The notes beneath the pieces were generated by a model. That model was not told the origin of the DNA. It made no database searches and worked only from the letters and a program-made list of their open reading frames with translations. From Tetraselmis striata (lineage: Eukaryota; Chlorophyta; Chlorodendrophyceae; Chlorodendrales; Chlorodendraceae): a stretch of DNA of 64,000 nucleotides. Location of the stretch: positions 1-64,000 of the forward strand of contig VCJN01002452.1 of NCBI GenBank assembly GCA_006384855.1. Reading direction: 5' to 3'. The position numbers and the translations under genes are program-made. Below, in pieces: positions 33,711-45,600 of the stretch (within the stretch, counting starts at the first letter, position 1; each line of letters opens with the position of its first letter).

Positions 33711-33810
33711 CGATCCCGCCGTATGCGGGATGCGGGCCGCTTTTAGGCGGCTTGCTGTGTTGATTTTCTAATTCTGGGGAACTGCCCTTTTTGTAATTCA
33801 CACCGGTACT
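33711..33810 (+). repeat. Double-hairpin dispersed element, family 2
   Basis: Both hairpins (ATCCCGC..GCGGGAT and GCCGCttttagGCGGC) and the 'ctttttgtaattcacacc' end are present. A similar stretch (acctgtcgtagcctcg / acctgtagcctcgg) lies outside each end. Confidence 0.75.
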
Positions 33811-33900
33811 GGGATACCTGTAGCCTCGGATGTCACCCTGAGGCGCGCGCGGACTCGCGGACATAATTATGATGCTCCGTTCGACTCGAGTACCCGGTAC

Positions 33901-33995
33901 TGGTGCGAATTACAAAAATGTCGGTAACAAATCCACCGCTAAAAGCAGCACTAGAAGGTTAACACAAGCCTCTTAAAAGCGGATGAGTGATGCGC
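33901..33995 (-). repeat. Double-hairpin dispersed element, family 2, reverse orientation, decayed
   Basis: The reverse complement gives 'gcatcactcatccgcttttaa', then 'ggtggatttgtta' and 'tttttgtaattcgcacc', the ends of the copy at 1.0 kb. The first hairpin is lost. Confidence 0.6.
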
Positions 33996-34150
33996 GCCCG
34001 GCTCAAGAGTCCGGGCCACACGAGCACGTGTGTGCGAGTGTGATCCACGGATGCGATGTGCGGCTTCGGCAACGGGATGGCGGACGAATCTACGCTCTCT
34101 GATGAGGCAACGAGCACGCTCCCATCAAGCTGCCACGAAGCTCATGGCCG

Positions 34151-36540
34151 CGAGGAAATCTACTCATGCGGGTAAGGCCTCATGGTGAGCCTAGGTGGTG
34201 CACCGAGTGCCTCGCGATGAGAAGGCGCCCCGATTCGCGGCCAAGCATGCGACAACTCGCACCGTGTTGCGCACCCTTTGCTCACCTCGCCCTCTGTGCC
34301 GAAGAGCGCATGGCCGTGTACTCTGACATCAATGTCCATGATGTCTCTAAGTGGGTAATGTCCCGGCTCCGAGTTGTGCCACGCCGCATCCCGCACTGCC
34401 AGTCCCCGTTGCATGTCGCCCAACAAGGAGGGCTAAAACTGTCCATGGCCGTGACCCGGGGCACCGCATTGTACTTGACACCTATCCTACTACCGCATAG
34501 TCTTGAACTCCGGGCTTCAAGCTTCGAGAAGCATAGGATTCATAGCTCTCGGTCACGACGTTGGACGCCGGGAGGGAGAGCTCAGTGTCCGGCACCCATT
34601 CCTTGAGTTCATTCATGGGTACAATGTTGCCGAGCGGCACCGCCTGCTGGAATAAGTCATCCACCTCCCGGCGTACATCGATACCCACCCACATCGTGAA
34701 CACAGTGGTCGCGAAAGGTATCCGCGACAGGCAGCATCGTGTTGTGCACGCCATTGAGCGTCTCCATGCGCTGGGAGGTGTATGAGGCGTATTTTAAGGC
34801 GGAAACGGAGAATGGGAAGGTGATGCCGAAGGCAGAGAGCTGGAAGATGGCTGGCAAGCTGGTGGTGGCTGTCCTAAGCAGCTCCTCGGCCGGGAAAGCA
34901 TGGCTCACGTGCTATGGGGCAACCCGTACTAAAACCTGGCGGCACCGGTAATTCAAACGGTTGAAACGACCAGCAAACCGTACGCGGGGTGCACTAGGAC
35001 AGTTATCTACCCCATAAGCATGTTTAGCACATTTCAAACTTGCAATTGAGCTTGGCGGTTTATTTGCCGGTGTACATGCGGTTTGTTTACAACTGCGAGC
35101 GTGGGTTGTCGGCAGGCGTGCCGACGAGACAAAGGCGGAAGAAATCTTTATTTTCAGGGGGTCTCGCGCCGGAAGGACGTACACATATCTCGATCGAGGC
35201 GCGTGCGTAGAGCAAATGCAGCAGTAGACGAAGGATGTCGGCGCCGGCGAATGTCGGGGCGACATAAAGCCGGACGTAGGTGCTGCCAAAATAGGGAGCC
35301 GCCTCCTCGATAGCGCCGTACATCAAGTGTCGCGCGCCGTGGCGGCGCGCGACTGGATCCGAGTGTGCGGGTCAACATGAGCGGGCAGGTCTGACGTGTG
35401 CACAACATGACCGTCACAGGTACGACGAGTGCGTGTTGTGCGCGTGGGCGTGCACGCCGCGTATCCAACCCGGTGACGTACGGTGCGTTGCTGTACGCGA
35501 CGAATCGGCGAGATGGTAGTCATGTACATGTATTGGCGTTGCACATTACAGGGGGCTGGACAGATGATGACGCGCAACGACGGCAGTGCACGGCCGCTGC
35601 CATCACCAACGGCGATAGTCGTCGTCCCGCTGCCTCGCACGAGGCCACGAGGGGCGGCAGCCGAAACGCATATTGCATCGGGGCACGGACACATGGGACC
35701 CAGGGTGGTCGTCGTGCCGTACCGGATTTGATTTGTTTCGGGGTTGGTGGACATCGCAAAGCCCACCGACCGACTTGGTACGTCGTCGTCGCGGGCCTTG
35801 TTGTGCGGAGTGTAGCGAGGGGGCCGCCGTTGTTGCACCAACGGCGGCCGCCAACCACGACTTCGCAAGCCGTAGGCTCGCGATGACGCCAGGAAACGCA
35901 TAAGGGGCGCGAAGTGGCGGACGAGCTGTCCCTCGGTGGACAGCTCGCGACGTCGGAGGTGAGAAGTCGGGGTTGGTTGGCCGGCGATGTTGAGGCAGGC
36001 CGACCGAGCCCGCCGGCAGCACGTTGGTGCCTGCCCATGGCACCCGCTATGCGGTGTTTGGCGAAGCTTCCGCCTTTGCTACACCAATGGCGGCCGCCGA
36101 CCACAATTTGAAACCGGTAATGCAGCCAACGCGCAATAACGCCACGGAGCGTACGTATCACGCATCGTGGCGGAGCTGTCCCTTGCTGTTCGCGGTGTTG
36201 GCTTTACTGGGTCATGAGGTCGAGAATTCGGGAACGAGTTGACCGGCATAGGGGCTCGGGTACCCTACGCCACCTAGTAACGATGTTCGCGTTGTTGGGA
36301 CGAGGGTTGTGGTGAGGCGGCAGCCGCTGCTGCACCAGCGGCGGCCTCCGAGACAAGGAGCAGCTCCGGATCGCAGTCGCTCGGGCGCGAGCGCTCAATG
36401 TTATGGGTGCCTACACCGCTAGTGAGGGACGCCGCTAGCTGTGGGTTGTGCCCCTTGTCTTGGTGAGGGAATGTGCTTCGCAAACCACTGCAGACCGTAC
36501 GAGAAGTGGGCGAGACGAGCATCGGATGCCGATTGCCATT
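34151..36540. other. Repeat-rich stretch with degenerate reading frames, no recognised gene
   Basis: Overlapping frames of 60-200 codons occur on both strands. One minus-strand pair (34908-34657, then 34754-34482) reads as one protein-like sequence broken by a frame change, so it may be a dead transposon or gene relic. The pair of direct repeats at 33.5 and 36.4 kb brackets this stretch. Three palindromic GC motifs of the form ggcggccgc/gcggccgcc lie near 35.84, 36.08 and 36.33 kb. No family recognised. Confidence 0.35.
36375..36522 (+). repeat. Direct repeat, copy 2
   Basis: Partner of 33505-33662. It ends, like the first copy, in 'gagaagtgggcgagacgag'. Confidence 0.85.
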
Positions 36541-36863
36541 TCCATTTTAGTCGCGGTTAGGCTGCGCGGATTACCGGAGGCATGCGCCGTCTGACTCAAG
36601 TACCGGTACGAGTAATGCTATGTGTGCGACCGCGTCGTGCGCCTCCCGCCCAATACGGGTACTACTGATACCATACCGGTCGTCGTCGTCGTCGTCGCTA
36701 CCTACACCGCGCGCGAGCGAGGTTACATTTTTAATTGTAAATTTAGAATTTTAAACCACAATGGAACTCTTCGGTGAAACAAGATGTTCAATTTATCAAA
36801 TTGTAGTCGTTACACACATCATAATTCGGCCGCATTGTGTCTGGCGCAGCCGCGCGCCGTTTT

Positions 36864-37063
36864 GTTCTAAACTAGTGTATGGGGTTTCCGCCGTTTCCTC
36901 AACCGCTTTCTAGTTGCATGTATTGCAGGAGCGGTACGGGATACTTGTCCAGGCACCCGTCGTTGTGCCCCTTCGCGGGCAGCACGAACAAACATAAACG
37001 CAGCCTTCACAAAGCGCACCATCGTTTCGTTCAGTCTCGTTGTGTTCCGCCACACAACGATTC
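36864..37063 (+). repeat. Left flanking direct repeat of the recombinase element
   Basis: It shares ordered blocks with 40845-41042 on the same strand, with many substitutions and small indels, which suggests an old insertion. Confidence 0.8.
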
Positions 37064-38371
37064 ACTGTCCCGAAATCCGTTGCGGGCAAGGTCACATATG
37101 TTGCTTAAATACCGCACTCGGCTCGCCATTCAAGTTTGATATTCTCGTTTGTGCGTCCATGCGCTACTCTAAAATGTGGAGAAGAGCCCGTCGCCGAGGC
37201 GACACTCGAGCGCGTCGCTTGACTCGCTTCAAGCGAGCATGCATGCCGGGCCCTATAGTCTGCCTTGGTGCAGGAGCTCGCCTCGTCGCTGGCGCGATTG
37301 ACGTCTCATGGTGGCGATGGCGAGGGGAACGAGGCACATTGTTTCGGGTTCGCGCAGCGCACCGCGAGACGACAACCGGCGGCAGGCGGTAGGGGAGCCA
37401 CAATGCGCCCCGACTTGCTAGAGAGAGCCCAGAGCGGCCGTGCCGGTTCAAAATCTGCAAGTCGTGACGAGGATGACTACCTCACGGTGCCAGCATAGCT
37501 AGTGCAGACAGCATGGCATGGTTACGACTAACGATGAGGTTCCACCGCTTAGCTGCACGCGTATCCGATTGTTGACCGCACGCGCATCTCGTGTGCTGGG
37601 TAGGTATGTGATCCGGTCGGCCACATCATTCGGCCCGCTGACCCAAACACAACCATCTTTTTGAGAGCACGGATCGACAACTTTATTCAGGCAGCCGTTG
37701 GCCAGTTTCCGCTAGAACGACTCTATGGGGCCATATCTATCTGCCTATGTGGGGGATTCTGCAGGAGTGCGTCGTGCGCTTATTTTAGTTATGAGCATGA
37801 ACACGAGCCCCCCGCCTTCGCCGGTGAGATCGCGCGAGCGAGCATCGCTTTTGAGCTGGCCCAATCATGCTAGCGCCGCTCGACCTACATAACCCGGCGC
37901 TAAAGCATGCATGTACGAGCCGCCTAGATCGAGGTGGCGGTGTGACGAGGCAAGCTGCGTAGTTGGTTGCCATGCCATCCCTATCCGTGATATCATCCCA
38001 TCCCCGCATCACACCGTACGGAGCCACCCCCGCCTCGGCCCCCAGCGCCGCGCGGCTGCTTGTACGAGCCTCGCGTGGGGATAAGCGCGCGCTTGCCCGA
38101 TTTGCGACCGCGCCGGGCTATGCGGGCGGCATATGTACGAGTATTGTACATATTTTCTTAAACTTGTTCAATCCGATATATATAGTCCGCGATGTGTAGC
38201 TATATTCAATCGCGTGCGCGGTAACAAAATAAATTCTTTTGGAGCCCGGAACTACCGCGTTGTGCCGCTGTGCCGCTGAGTATGTTCCCGATTGTCCCGG
38301 CCCCATGTTACCACCTTTTGTTAAGCGTCGCACTTACGTGATTGACGAGCCCGCAGCGATTCCCCATCGGG

Positions 38372-39400
38372 ATGGCGTCAGTCCGTGCTCGTATGCAACA
38401 CGCTTTCGGATCCGACGAGTTGAGACAACGGGCCCTCGACCTCATCTCGGGCTCTCTCTCCGATCAGACCCTCACGTCGAGCCGCTACACTGAAAAGCTG
38501 AAGCCGTACGCCAAGTTCTGTCTCGGCTCGGAGAACATCATCCCCCTGGAGACGACGACCTCGACGGCCGTTTGGTATGTCGCACGCTTGTATCGGCGAG
38601 CGGGGTCGCATTGGGGCTAAGTCGTTGCAACCCTACAAGTCGGCCATCGACACCGTATTCAAGCGGCAAAACATCGACCCCGTAGCTAAGGACAGCACGT
38701 CACGGCTGCGCGTCGAGGCATGGCTCATGCTCCGGCAACGCTTGGGCGTTGTTGCCCTACGCGCCCCTCTACCCCCCGACGATGCCGCTTACTCGTTTGT
38801 TGAGCGTGCCGAGCACCCCCCCCCCCCCCCCCTCGGTACGTACCGGTACGACTTCCACGCCCTCGTGGCTATTGTCGTCAACTTCGCGTTTCCGCCCGGG
38901 GGCCTCTGGCGTGCCATGTCGAGTGCAAGACGTACACGTCGCTTCGTACGAACAACACCCGCCCCTCTCCATGTGTACCGCGAGAAGGGCCGCGCCAGAA
39001 AAGCGCGGCACCGACGACATGTGCGTGTTACTTATGCTCCCCGTGGCCGAGCCTCCTGCGTTGCCCATCTCCTCCGGCACTTCATCATCGACACCGTTCA
39101 ATCAAGTCAGTCCCCTAGTACCATGTTGCCTTTGCCGACTCTAACTTTTGGCATGTCACCCCTGGCGAACACTCGACCTCATGGACAACCGCCTTCATGC
39201 CGTAGTGGCTTTCTACGGCCGTTCTTCACATCGTTGCCGCGCCACCTGCCGGCTGCCGGCACTTCCTGGAGCTCTCACAATCTCCGGAAGGGTGCGGCCT
39301 CAGCTGCCAACGCCTCGGCGCTCCGCACGGCGCACCCGCACTGTTTTTTAAATCGACGACATAGCGCGCGTATTGTGTCTCATGATGTACCCGTACAAGT
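38372..39400 (+). pseudogene. Tyrosine recombinase (DIRS/Crypton-like) pseudogene
   Basis: The frame from the ATG at 38372 gives a helical core-binding region (LSDQTLTSSRYTEKLKPYAK, then TSTAVWYVARLYRR). Near 38590 the frame changes and continues as RIGAKSLQPYKSAIDTVFK, a pattern common in core-binding domains of YR transposon proteins. Further on, SSHNLRKGAASAANASA carries the HxxR box of the catalytic domain. The final catalytic Tyr is not found in a sensible position. A run of about 16 C (38817-38832) interrupts the middle. At least one frameshift plus the degraded C-terminus make it non-functional. Confidence 0.75.
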
Positions 39401-40844
39401 AGGACCAACCCCATCCCACCCCCGAATCGGCCACTAGCGGAGCACACGACGTAAACAAGAACCTCTAGACCACCACCCATGGGCCCCTTACGGGCTAGGG
39501 GTGGGATATGGGCCGAGCCGTTTGGGATTTGCTGGTGAGGCACGTGTGAATAATCGTGTGACTCGGCCCGTGTCACCTCCGCCAGATAACCGTATTTCCG
39601 CAACTTTTAAAGATTATCACAACTACCCGTCGCTCCATCGGCTCCCGGTGCACCTACAAGCAGACGAATCGACCCATATCGGTCTCCATCACTAGCACAT
39701 GGGTATAATGGCCTTCGGTAGGCGTAGATAGATGGGTGGCGCGTCAATCACTCATCTACGGGTGGTGCATGGTTGACCGGCCCCCCGTTCAGCCCTTTTA
39801 TGATCTAAATTCGGCTAAAAATACGGGGGGAGATGGGGCACCGCGCATCGACCACCTCATGGGCCACCCATGCTGGGCTCTACCGCACCCCTAGGAGCTA
39901 GGCAATGGGACGGTATACCGCCTGAGCGGCGGGCTATAGATAGTAAGCTGCATGCGGCATGGGACGCCTATGCGGGAGGGGGTCGAGAGCGCGGAAACTC
40001 CGGGTCGGTCGGGCCCATCGGGCCGGCATCGCCTGAGATTGACCAAAAAATGATCACCAGCGGACGTCACCCCTGCGTATAAGCCGCTACTAGTGCGCAT
40101 ACGACCGATAAGCAGAGAGCTGCCTCAACCGCCCCGCCCACGGGAGGGGTTGAGGCCGGGGGTGTATTTCCGAAAAAAATGCGGGTTCAAAGATCGGACG
40201 GTTTCTTGAATAGGAAGCACATGGGGCACCCTCCCCGTAGCCTCCGACTTCTAGCTCAATGTTTCTATAGCATCCCTATGAGATAGGCTATGGAACTATC
40301 CTATTTCTAGGGCAGGTGGTGCCCGTTCGGCTAAGGCGTGAGGCCGTGAGCATCGCCCCCCCCCGTGAGGCGAACGGGCACTGCCCGTCCGCGGTAGCTG
40401 CCGTTATGAGGCGGCCGTCTTCGTGCACTGCTACGCAGCACACGAGCGAAATATACCGGGAAATAAGCGACAAACACAATACCCTATTCTAGAGTACTAA
40501 ATAATGTACCGCGGAATACATATCTTGATGTATCTCCGATTATTTAGGCACCCGCTCGGTGCGCCGTGCGCTGTCCCACATCCACTACATGGGCGGTTGA
40601 CCGCGCAACTGCGACGTCGTTCTTGACTAAATCGACCGGATTGTTTCCCCTTCCGCCCTGACGCGATATTCTTCTTTGGCCACATCGCGTCCCTTCGCCA
40701 GGTCCAAGTTCAACATGACTCCGTCCGCAGCGATGGCCCTACCGGAGCCTCCTACGCGTGACTTGGCGCTACCCTTGCTTCGTAAATCTGCCGCTCTCTC
40801 CGTTCGTTTTTCCTTGGCGAAACCAATCTCAAGTTTGAAATGTT

Positions 40845-41042
40845 CTAAACTAGTTTATGCTGGGGTTTCCTCATGGCTGCTTACCTCAACCGCCGTCTCG
40901 TTGCATGCGTTATTGCTAGAGCGATACGGGTTACTAGTTCACCCGCCGTCGCTGTGCCCCTTCATGTGCAGCAAGAGCATGCATAAAAGTAGCCGTAACA
41001 TCTGCGCCTGCCATTTTCCAGTCTCGTTGTGTTCCACACGGC
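40845..41042 (+). repeat. Right flanking direct repeat of the recombinase element
   Basis: Partner of 36864-37063. Confidence 0.8.
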
Positions 41043-41692
41043 GCCCCACTTTCTTCGTTTTCCCTCCTCGCTTTCACTGTACTAGTGTATCTCTGCCGAT
41101 TTCGGGCCTTGTCCGTCTAATAAAATTAGCATGCGTAACCATTTTCGGCACAACCAGGCTCAACTTCGAAGCAATCTAAACTTGCCTGTGCCACGAGAGG
41201 ACAGTCGCTCTAAACTACTACGGCGAGTAGTCGCTAATCGCTAATAAGTAGTACACAAGGTCTTAAGGATCATTTTACGCTCCTGAGGCGGTGTGTTTAA
41301 TGTAGCTATATTATAAATAGCAGTCGTCAGAGTCCCTACCCACAGCAGGGTATGACCGTATGACCGCTACGGGCAGCATCCCTGTAATAATAAGGATTAC
41401 TACAGTGGCTCCGCGTGTAGCCAAACCAATCACTCTTTACACTGGCCCAAAAAATCGGCCAGCTCTTGTCCGCGTGCGTGGCGCCGCCGTTTCTCCTTGC
41501 TCATCAACATGGCACATGCAGACAACGTTCTTGGCGGGGTCGCGGCCGCGCGTGCGGCACGTGATGGTGCTCCTGCGCCCGCGTTGCGTCGCTCGTCGGC
41601 CTGTGTTGCTGCGACCCGGGTCATTGCGCTGCAAGCGTCCTCGCCGCGGCTGATGGCCTACCCCGGGGCGGTGGTCCCTTTGGTTCCTGGCA

Positions 41693-41826
41693 GCTTGGTG
41701 ACTTCGTGGTTCCTTTGGCTCTCCCTTGGTTCTTGGCTCCCTGGCCTCCTGCTCGACCTTGGTTTCAGGCTTATGTCTCTCCTGCTGGCAACCTTTCATA
41801 GTTGCTGTTAGTTCTGTTTGTAGTGC
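41693..41826 (+). repeat. Direct repeat upstream of the EHD gene, copy 1
   Basis: 'gacttcgtggttcctttggc', then 'ctcgaccttggtttcaggct' and 'gttctgtttgtagtgcgcat' occur in the same order at 42265-42420. Confidence 0.9.
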
Positions 41827-42020
41827 GCATGATGTAAAAAATCAAAATCACTCTTTACAGTCGCTACAGGTACATGTACCCCGTACGTATATATATATAT
41901 ATATATATACACATAGGTCTATATTATATAGGGTTCGCTGTACAGTAGTCGCTAGTAGGGCTGGCGCGCTAGCAGCATCAGCTCATGACCCAAGAACTCC
42001 TACTCCTACAGGTACAGGTA

Positions 42021-42113
42021 CATCCCGCCTTATGCGGGATGCGGGCCGCTTTTAGGCGGCTTTCTGTGTTGATTTTCTAATTCTGGGGAACTGTCCTTTT
42101 TGTAATTCACACA
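42021..42113 (+). repeat. Double-hairpin dispersed element, family 2, with flanking duplication
   Basis: Both hairpins are intact (CATCCCGC..GCGGGATG; GCCGCttttagGCGGC) and the right end reads 'gtaattcacac'. The sequence acaggtacaggtacat stands immediately before and after it, like a target-site duplication of about 16 bp. Confidence 0.8.
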
Positions 42114-42264
42114 GGTACAGGTACATGACCAAGCGCCAGTTTCCCGCCATAGACCCGTAGTGCAGGTAATCCTTAGTAGCTACGAGGTACAAGTACCCGT
42201 AATTCGAGGTATCCCTATCAGATGTAATAATTAAAATACTCCGAGTACATATATAGTCCGAGTA

Positions 42265-42420
42265 GCGACTTCGTGGTTCCTTTGGCTCCTCCTTGGTTCT
42301 TGGCTCCCTGGCCTCCTGCTCGACCTTGGTTTCAGGCTTATGTCTCCCTTTTGCTGGCAACCTTTCATAGTTGCTGTTGGTTCTGTTTGTAGTGCGCATT
42401 TGTGAAAGCCCTGATGTAAG
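42265..42420 (+). repeat. Direct repeat upstream of the EHD gene, copy 2
   Basis: Nearly identical to 41693-41826 for about 140 bp, in the same orientation. The double-hairpin element lies between the copies. Confidence 0.9.
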
Positions 42421-42652
42421 AAAAAATCTCCGAGTACAGGGTACCTGTACCAGTAGCGCCGGTTTCTCGCCGCCGCCGCCCACCCGCGCGCCTTGTCCAG
42501 CACACAATAACCAGGCAACTTTGAGGATCGACAAGAGATCCACTACGAACGACGACAGCACCGGCCGCTCGCCGCTCCTGGGCAGCCCTCCACCGAGCGA
42601 TTCCCCGGCCGACCGGCAGCCCAACCAGCCCAAATCCTCAGGGGCTCCCACC

Positions 42653-45600
42653 ATGCCGCCCGCGCACCCACACGCTGCGCTCTACCGCCAGTGGTTCGAC
42701 ATCGCTGACAAAGGTGGGTGGCGCCAGGCTGGCGGGAACTCGGCCTCAGGCGGGCGCCGGTTCAATGGGGTACATACAATATAAATTCAATACATACAGT
42801 AACCGCGCGCTTCCTCCCACCCATGGCCGACCTCGGGCAATCGATTAACGGGGGGTCTGAGCGACCACAGCGTTTCCCCTGCCACGCGCATTAGCAGCTC
42901 TGCGCTCATCACCATCTTCAAGCTAGAGTGTCCAGCCGCTGCGGGCGCGCTCTTGCCGCCGCGACATCCGAGCGGAGGAACCCCAATCGGCCGGAGTTCA
43001 AGAGCGGCTGCCGACTGCTGCCCCCCTCCCCCCCTCCCCCCCCCCCCCCCCCCCCTCCGCCCACCCCCCTACCCAGCCCCTCCATCTAATCCCTGATGCC
43101 GCTGCAGACGGGGACGAGCGCCTGACGGGCAAGGATGCGGTGCACTTCTTCGCACGCTCCGGCCTGACGCGCGAGATGCTGGCCAAGGTGCCCCACCCCC
43201 CCCCCCCCCCCAACGTCGCTCCCCAGCACGGGCCCTCCATCCATCATCATCATCCGCACCCACATTTCTCCCACCCGGTACCCCCCACTCCAGGTGCTTT
43301 CAGCCTCTCGCCAGTAGCCTCGCTGCTGCTGACCCTCCACGCAAAGGTGGCATACCTGCCGTTGCACCGAACCCTCATTCCCTGCCACGTGGTGTTGCCT
43401 GTGCGCTAGGTATGGTCGCTCGCAGACTCCAACCGCCGCGGATTCCTGGACGTAAAGGGTTTCATCAAGGTGCGAAGCACCCCCCCCCCCCCCCCTCCCG
43501 CGCCCCCCCCCCCCTCCTGTTCCTTGCCCGATGCATTACGTGTACAGCATTCGCCGTGACAGGGTCAGCCCCTCACACGGCCAGCTGGGCAGGTCGAGTG
43601 GTTGGGAGGGGAATGAGAAGGGAGGGGGGGGGAGGGGGTGGCAACAGAGCATGGGCTGGCGGGTGCACACCTTGACGGCCGCTGCTGTTGGTGCGTCACA
43701 GGCGATGGACTTGATAGCCATCGCACAGGCAGAGGGCGACGTCACGCAGGATCTGTATGAGGAGCAGCTGCAGGACGGGCCGGGCTCGCCGCCGGAGATG
43801 AAGGGCCTGGCCGCGGAGGCATCGGGCAGCGAGGACACGAACCCATTCGACTCCCCGAGCGTAGAGGGTGCCCCCCCCCCCCCAACCCCCGCGCACTGAC
43901 CTTGCGCCTGTGTCAGCAAAGCCCTGAAGCCGCTCTGTGCTGCACATTGGGGGCAGGTAAAAAGGAGAAGCACAAGAGCGACAAGCGGCACAGCGAGGCA
44001 AAGGCCTCGGCAGAGAAGCTTGCAGCGTCGTCCATCCACGCCTCAGGCGCTGCGAGCGAGGGATCTCCCTTTAACCGCCGGCAGGCGCGAAAGCCAATCC
44101 CAGTGGACATGATCAGCTCCGTGGTAGACGGGCTCAAGCAGGTGCGGCGGCAGGCGGGGGCGGTGGTAGTGGTGGACTGCTGGGTAAGGGGCGGGGCTGA
44201 GGTGCTTGGTGCGCCTCCCCCCCCCCCCCCCCCCCGGCCGGTAGATCTACTTCCAGAAGGTGCGGCCTCTGGAGGAGACGTACAAGTTCGGCCACTTTTT
44301 CTCGCCGTGCATGGTGCCGGGCGACTTTGAGGCCAAGCCCAGCGTGCTGCTGCTGGGGCAGTACTCCACGGGTGCGCCCCCCCTCCCAGCACCCGTACTC
44401 ATGCCACACGCTGCAACATGGCAGCCACGGGGCTTGCTGGGCCGAGAAGAGCACTTACAAATCCTTGGGACTCTCAGTATGACAAGGGAAGGGACCCCCC
44501 CCACATGCCTCCCCCTCCCCCTCCCCCCCCCCCCCCCCTCGCCCTTTCTGCGAGCTGAACCTTTCGGCTGCCGTGGCCGTGGCTGGCGCCGTGCCGCAGG
44601 GAAGACGACCTTCATCAAACACCTGCTGGGCCAGGAGTACCCCGGCATGCACATCGGCCCGGAGCCCACCACCGACCGCTTTGTCGTCGTCATGCACGGC
44701 CACGACGAGCGCCGCACCCCCGGCAACACCCTGGCGGTGCAGCCGGACAAGCCCTACCAGGTGCGGCGCGGCCGGAAGGTCGTGATGACAGGGCTGTATA
44801 CATACGAGTGCCGGCGCATCTACAAAAAACCCTTGCAACAAGCCCTCAAAATGGGGCTGCATGGGATCTATAAGATCATCCGCTGCGGTTCCGCTAAAGT
44901 TTCGTCTACTATAATTGACTTCGGGCAGGCCGGGCGGGTTGGTATTCACAGTGTTCTCATCACCGCGCCGGCACCCCGTCCATGGAGCTCGCCCACCCAT
45001 ATGATGAACTGGCTCTGCAGCTGCCCAGGGAGCACGGAACAGCGCGGAGGTGGCTGAGCTGGCTGCTCCGCTCTGCGTGTGCCGGGCGCAGGGGCTGTCG
45101 ATCTTCGGGGGCGGGTTCCTGTCCAAATTCGAGGGCGCCTCCTCGCCCAATGAGATGCTGGAGGCGATCACGCTGGTGGACACGCCCGGCGTGCTGAGCG
45201 GGGAGAAGCAGCGCATCGAGCGCACGTACGACTTCATCGAGGTCTGCCGCTGGTTTGCAGCGCGTTGCGACGTCATCCTCCTGCTCTTCGACCCCTACAG
45301 TGCGCGCCGACATTGCCCTCCCCGGCCTCCCCAGCAGCCGCCGCCGATCGGGGCTCTGCATCTCTCCCTCGGCCTGCCATGCATGCTGAGCGGCGGGTGC
45401 CCCCCCCTCGTGGCCTGCAGAGCTGGACATCAGCGATGAGTTCAGGAATGTCATTTCCACGCTCAAGGTGGGCTCCTCCGCCAGCTCTCCCCCCTCCCCC
45501 CCCCCCCCCTCCGACCATGCTGGGGCAGGGTTTTTGCAGGGCTTGGCGGTCAGCCCTATTGGGTTTCATAAGGTTCAAATTAGGGTTTCATTCAGGCTAT

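Larger units (their letters stand above)
33291..34150. other. Upstream region of the WD40 gene with repeat elements
   Basis: It contains the probable promoter of the WD40 gene, one copy of a 140-bp direct repeat (33505-33662) and two double-hairpin elements in opposite orientation (33711-33810 and 33901-33995). No gene recognised. Confidence 0.5.
36864..41042 (+). mobile_element. Decayed tyrosine-recombinase element bounded by about 200-bp direct repeats
   Basis: Two diverged direct repeats (36864-37063 and 40845-41042) share 'gttctaaactagt', 'ggggtttcc', 'cctcaaccg', 'gttgcatg', 'tgtgccccttc' and 'cagtctcgttgtgttcc' in the same order, 3.98 kb apart. Between them lies a tyrosine-recombinase pseudogene (38372-39400). 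The combination of a recombinase and flanking direct repeats fits a DIRS/Ngaro-type element or a related DNA element. No reverse transcriptase can be recognised in what remains. The outer limits of the element are uncertain. Confidence 0.55.
41043..42652. other. Upstream region of the EHD gene, repeat-rich
   Basis: It contains two copies of a 140-bp direct repeat (41693-41826 and 42265-42420), an AT dinucleotide run near 41888-41908 and a double-hairpin element (42021-42113). The EHD promoter must lie at its right end; no core motif recognised. Confidence 0.5.

Noticed and set aside
38239..39437. Intact functional recombinase
   Set aside because: The frame changes near 38590, a C-run interrupts the middle and the catalytic Tyr is not found.
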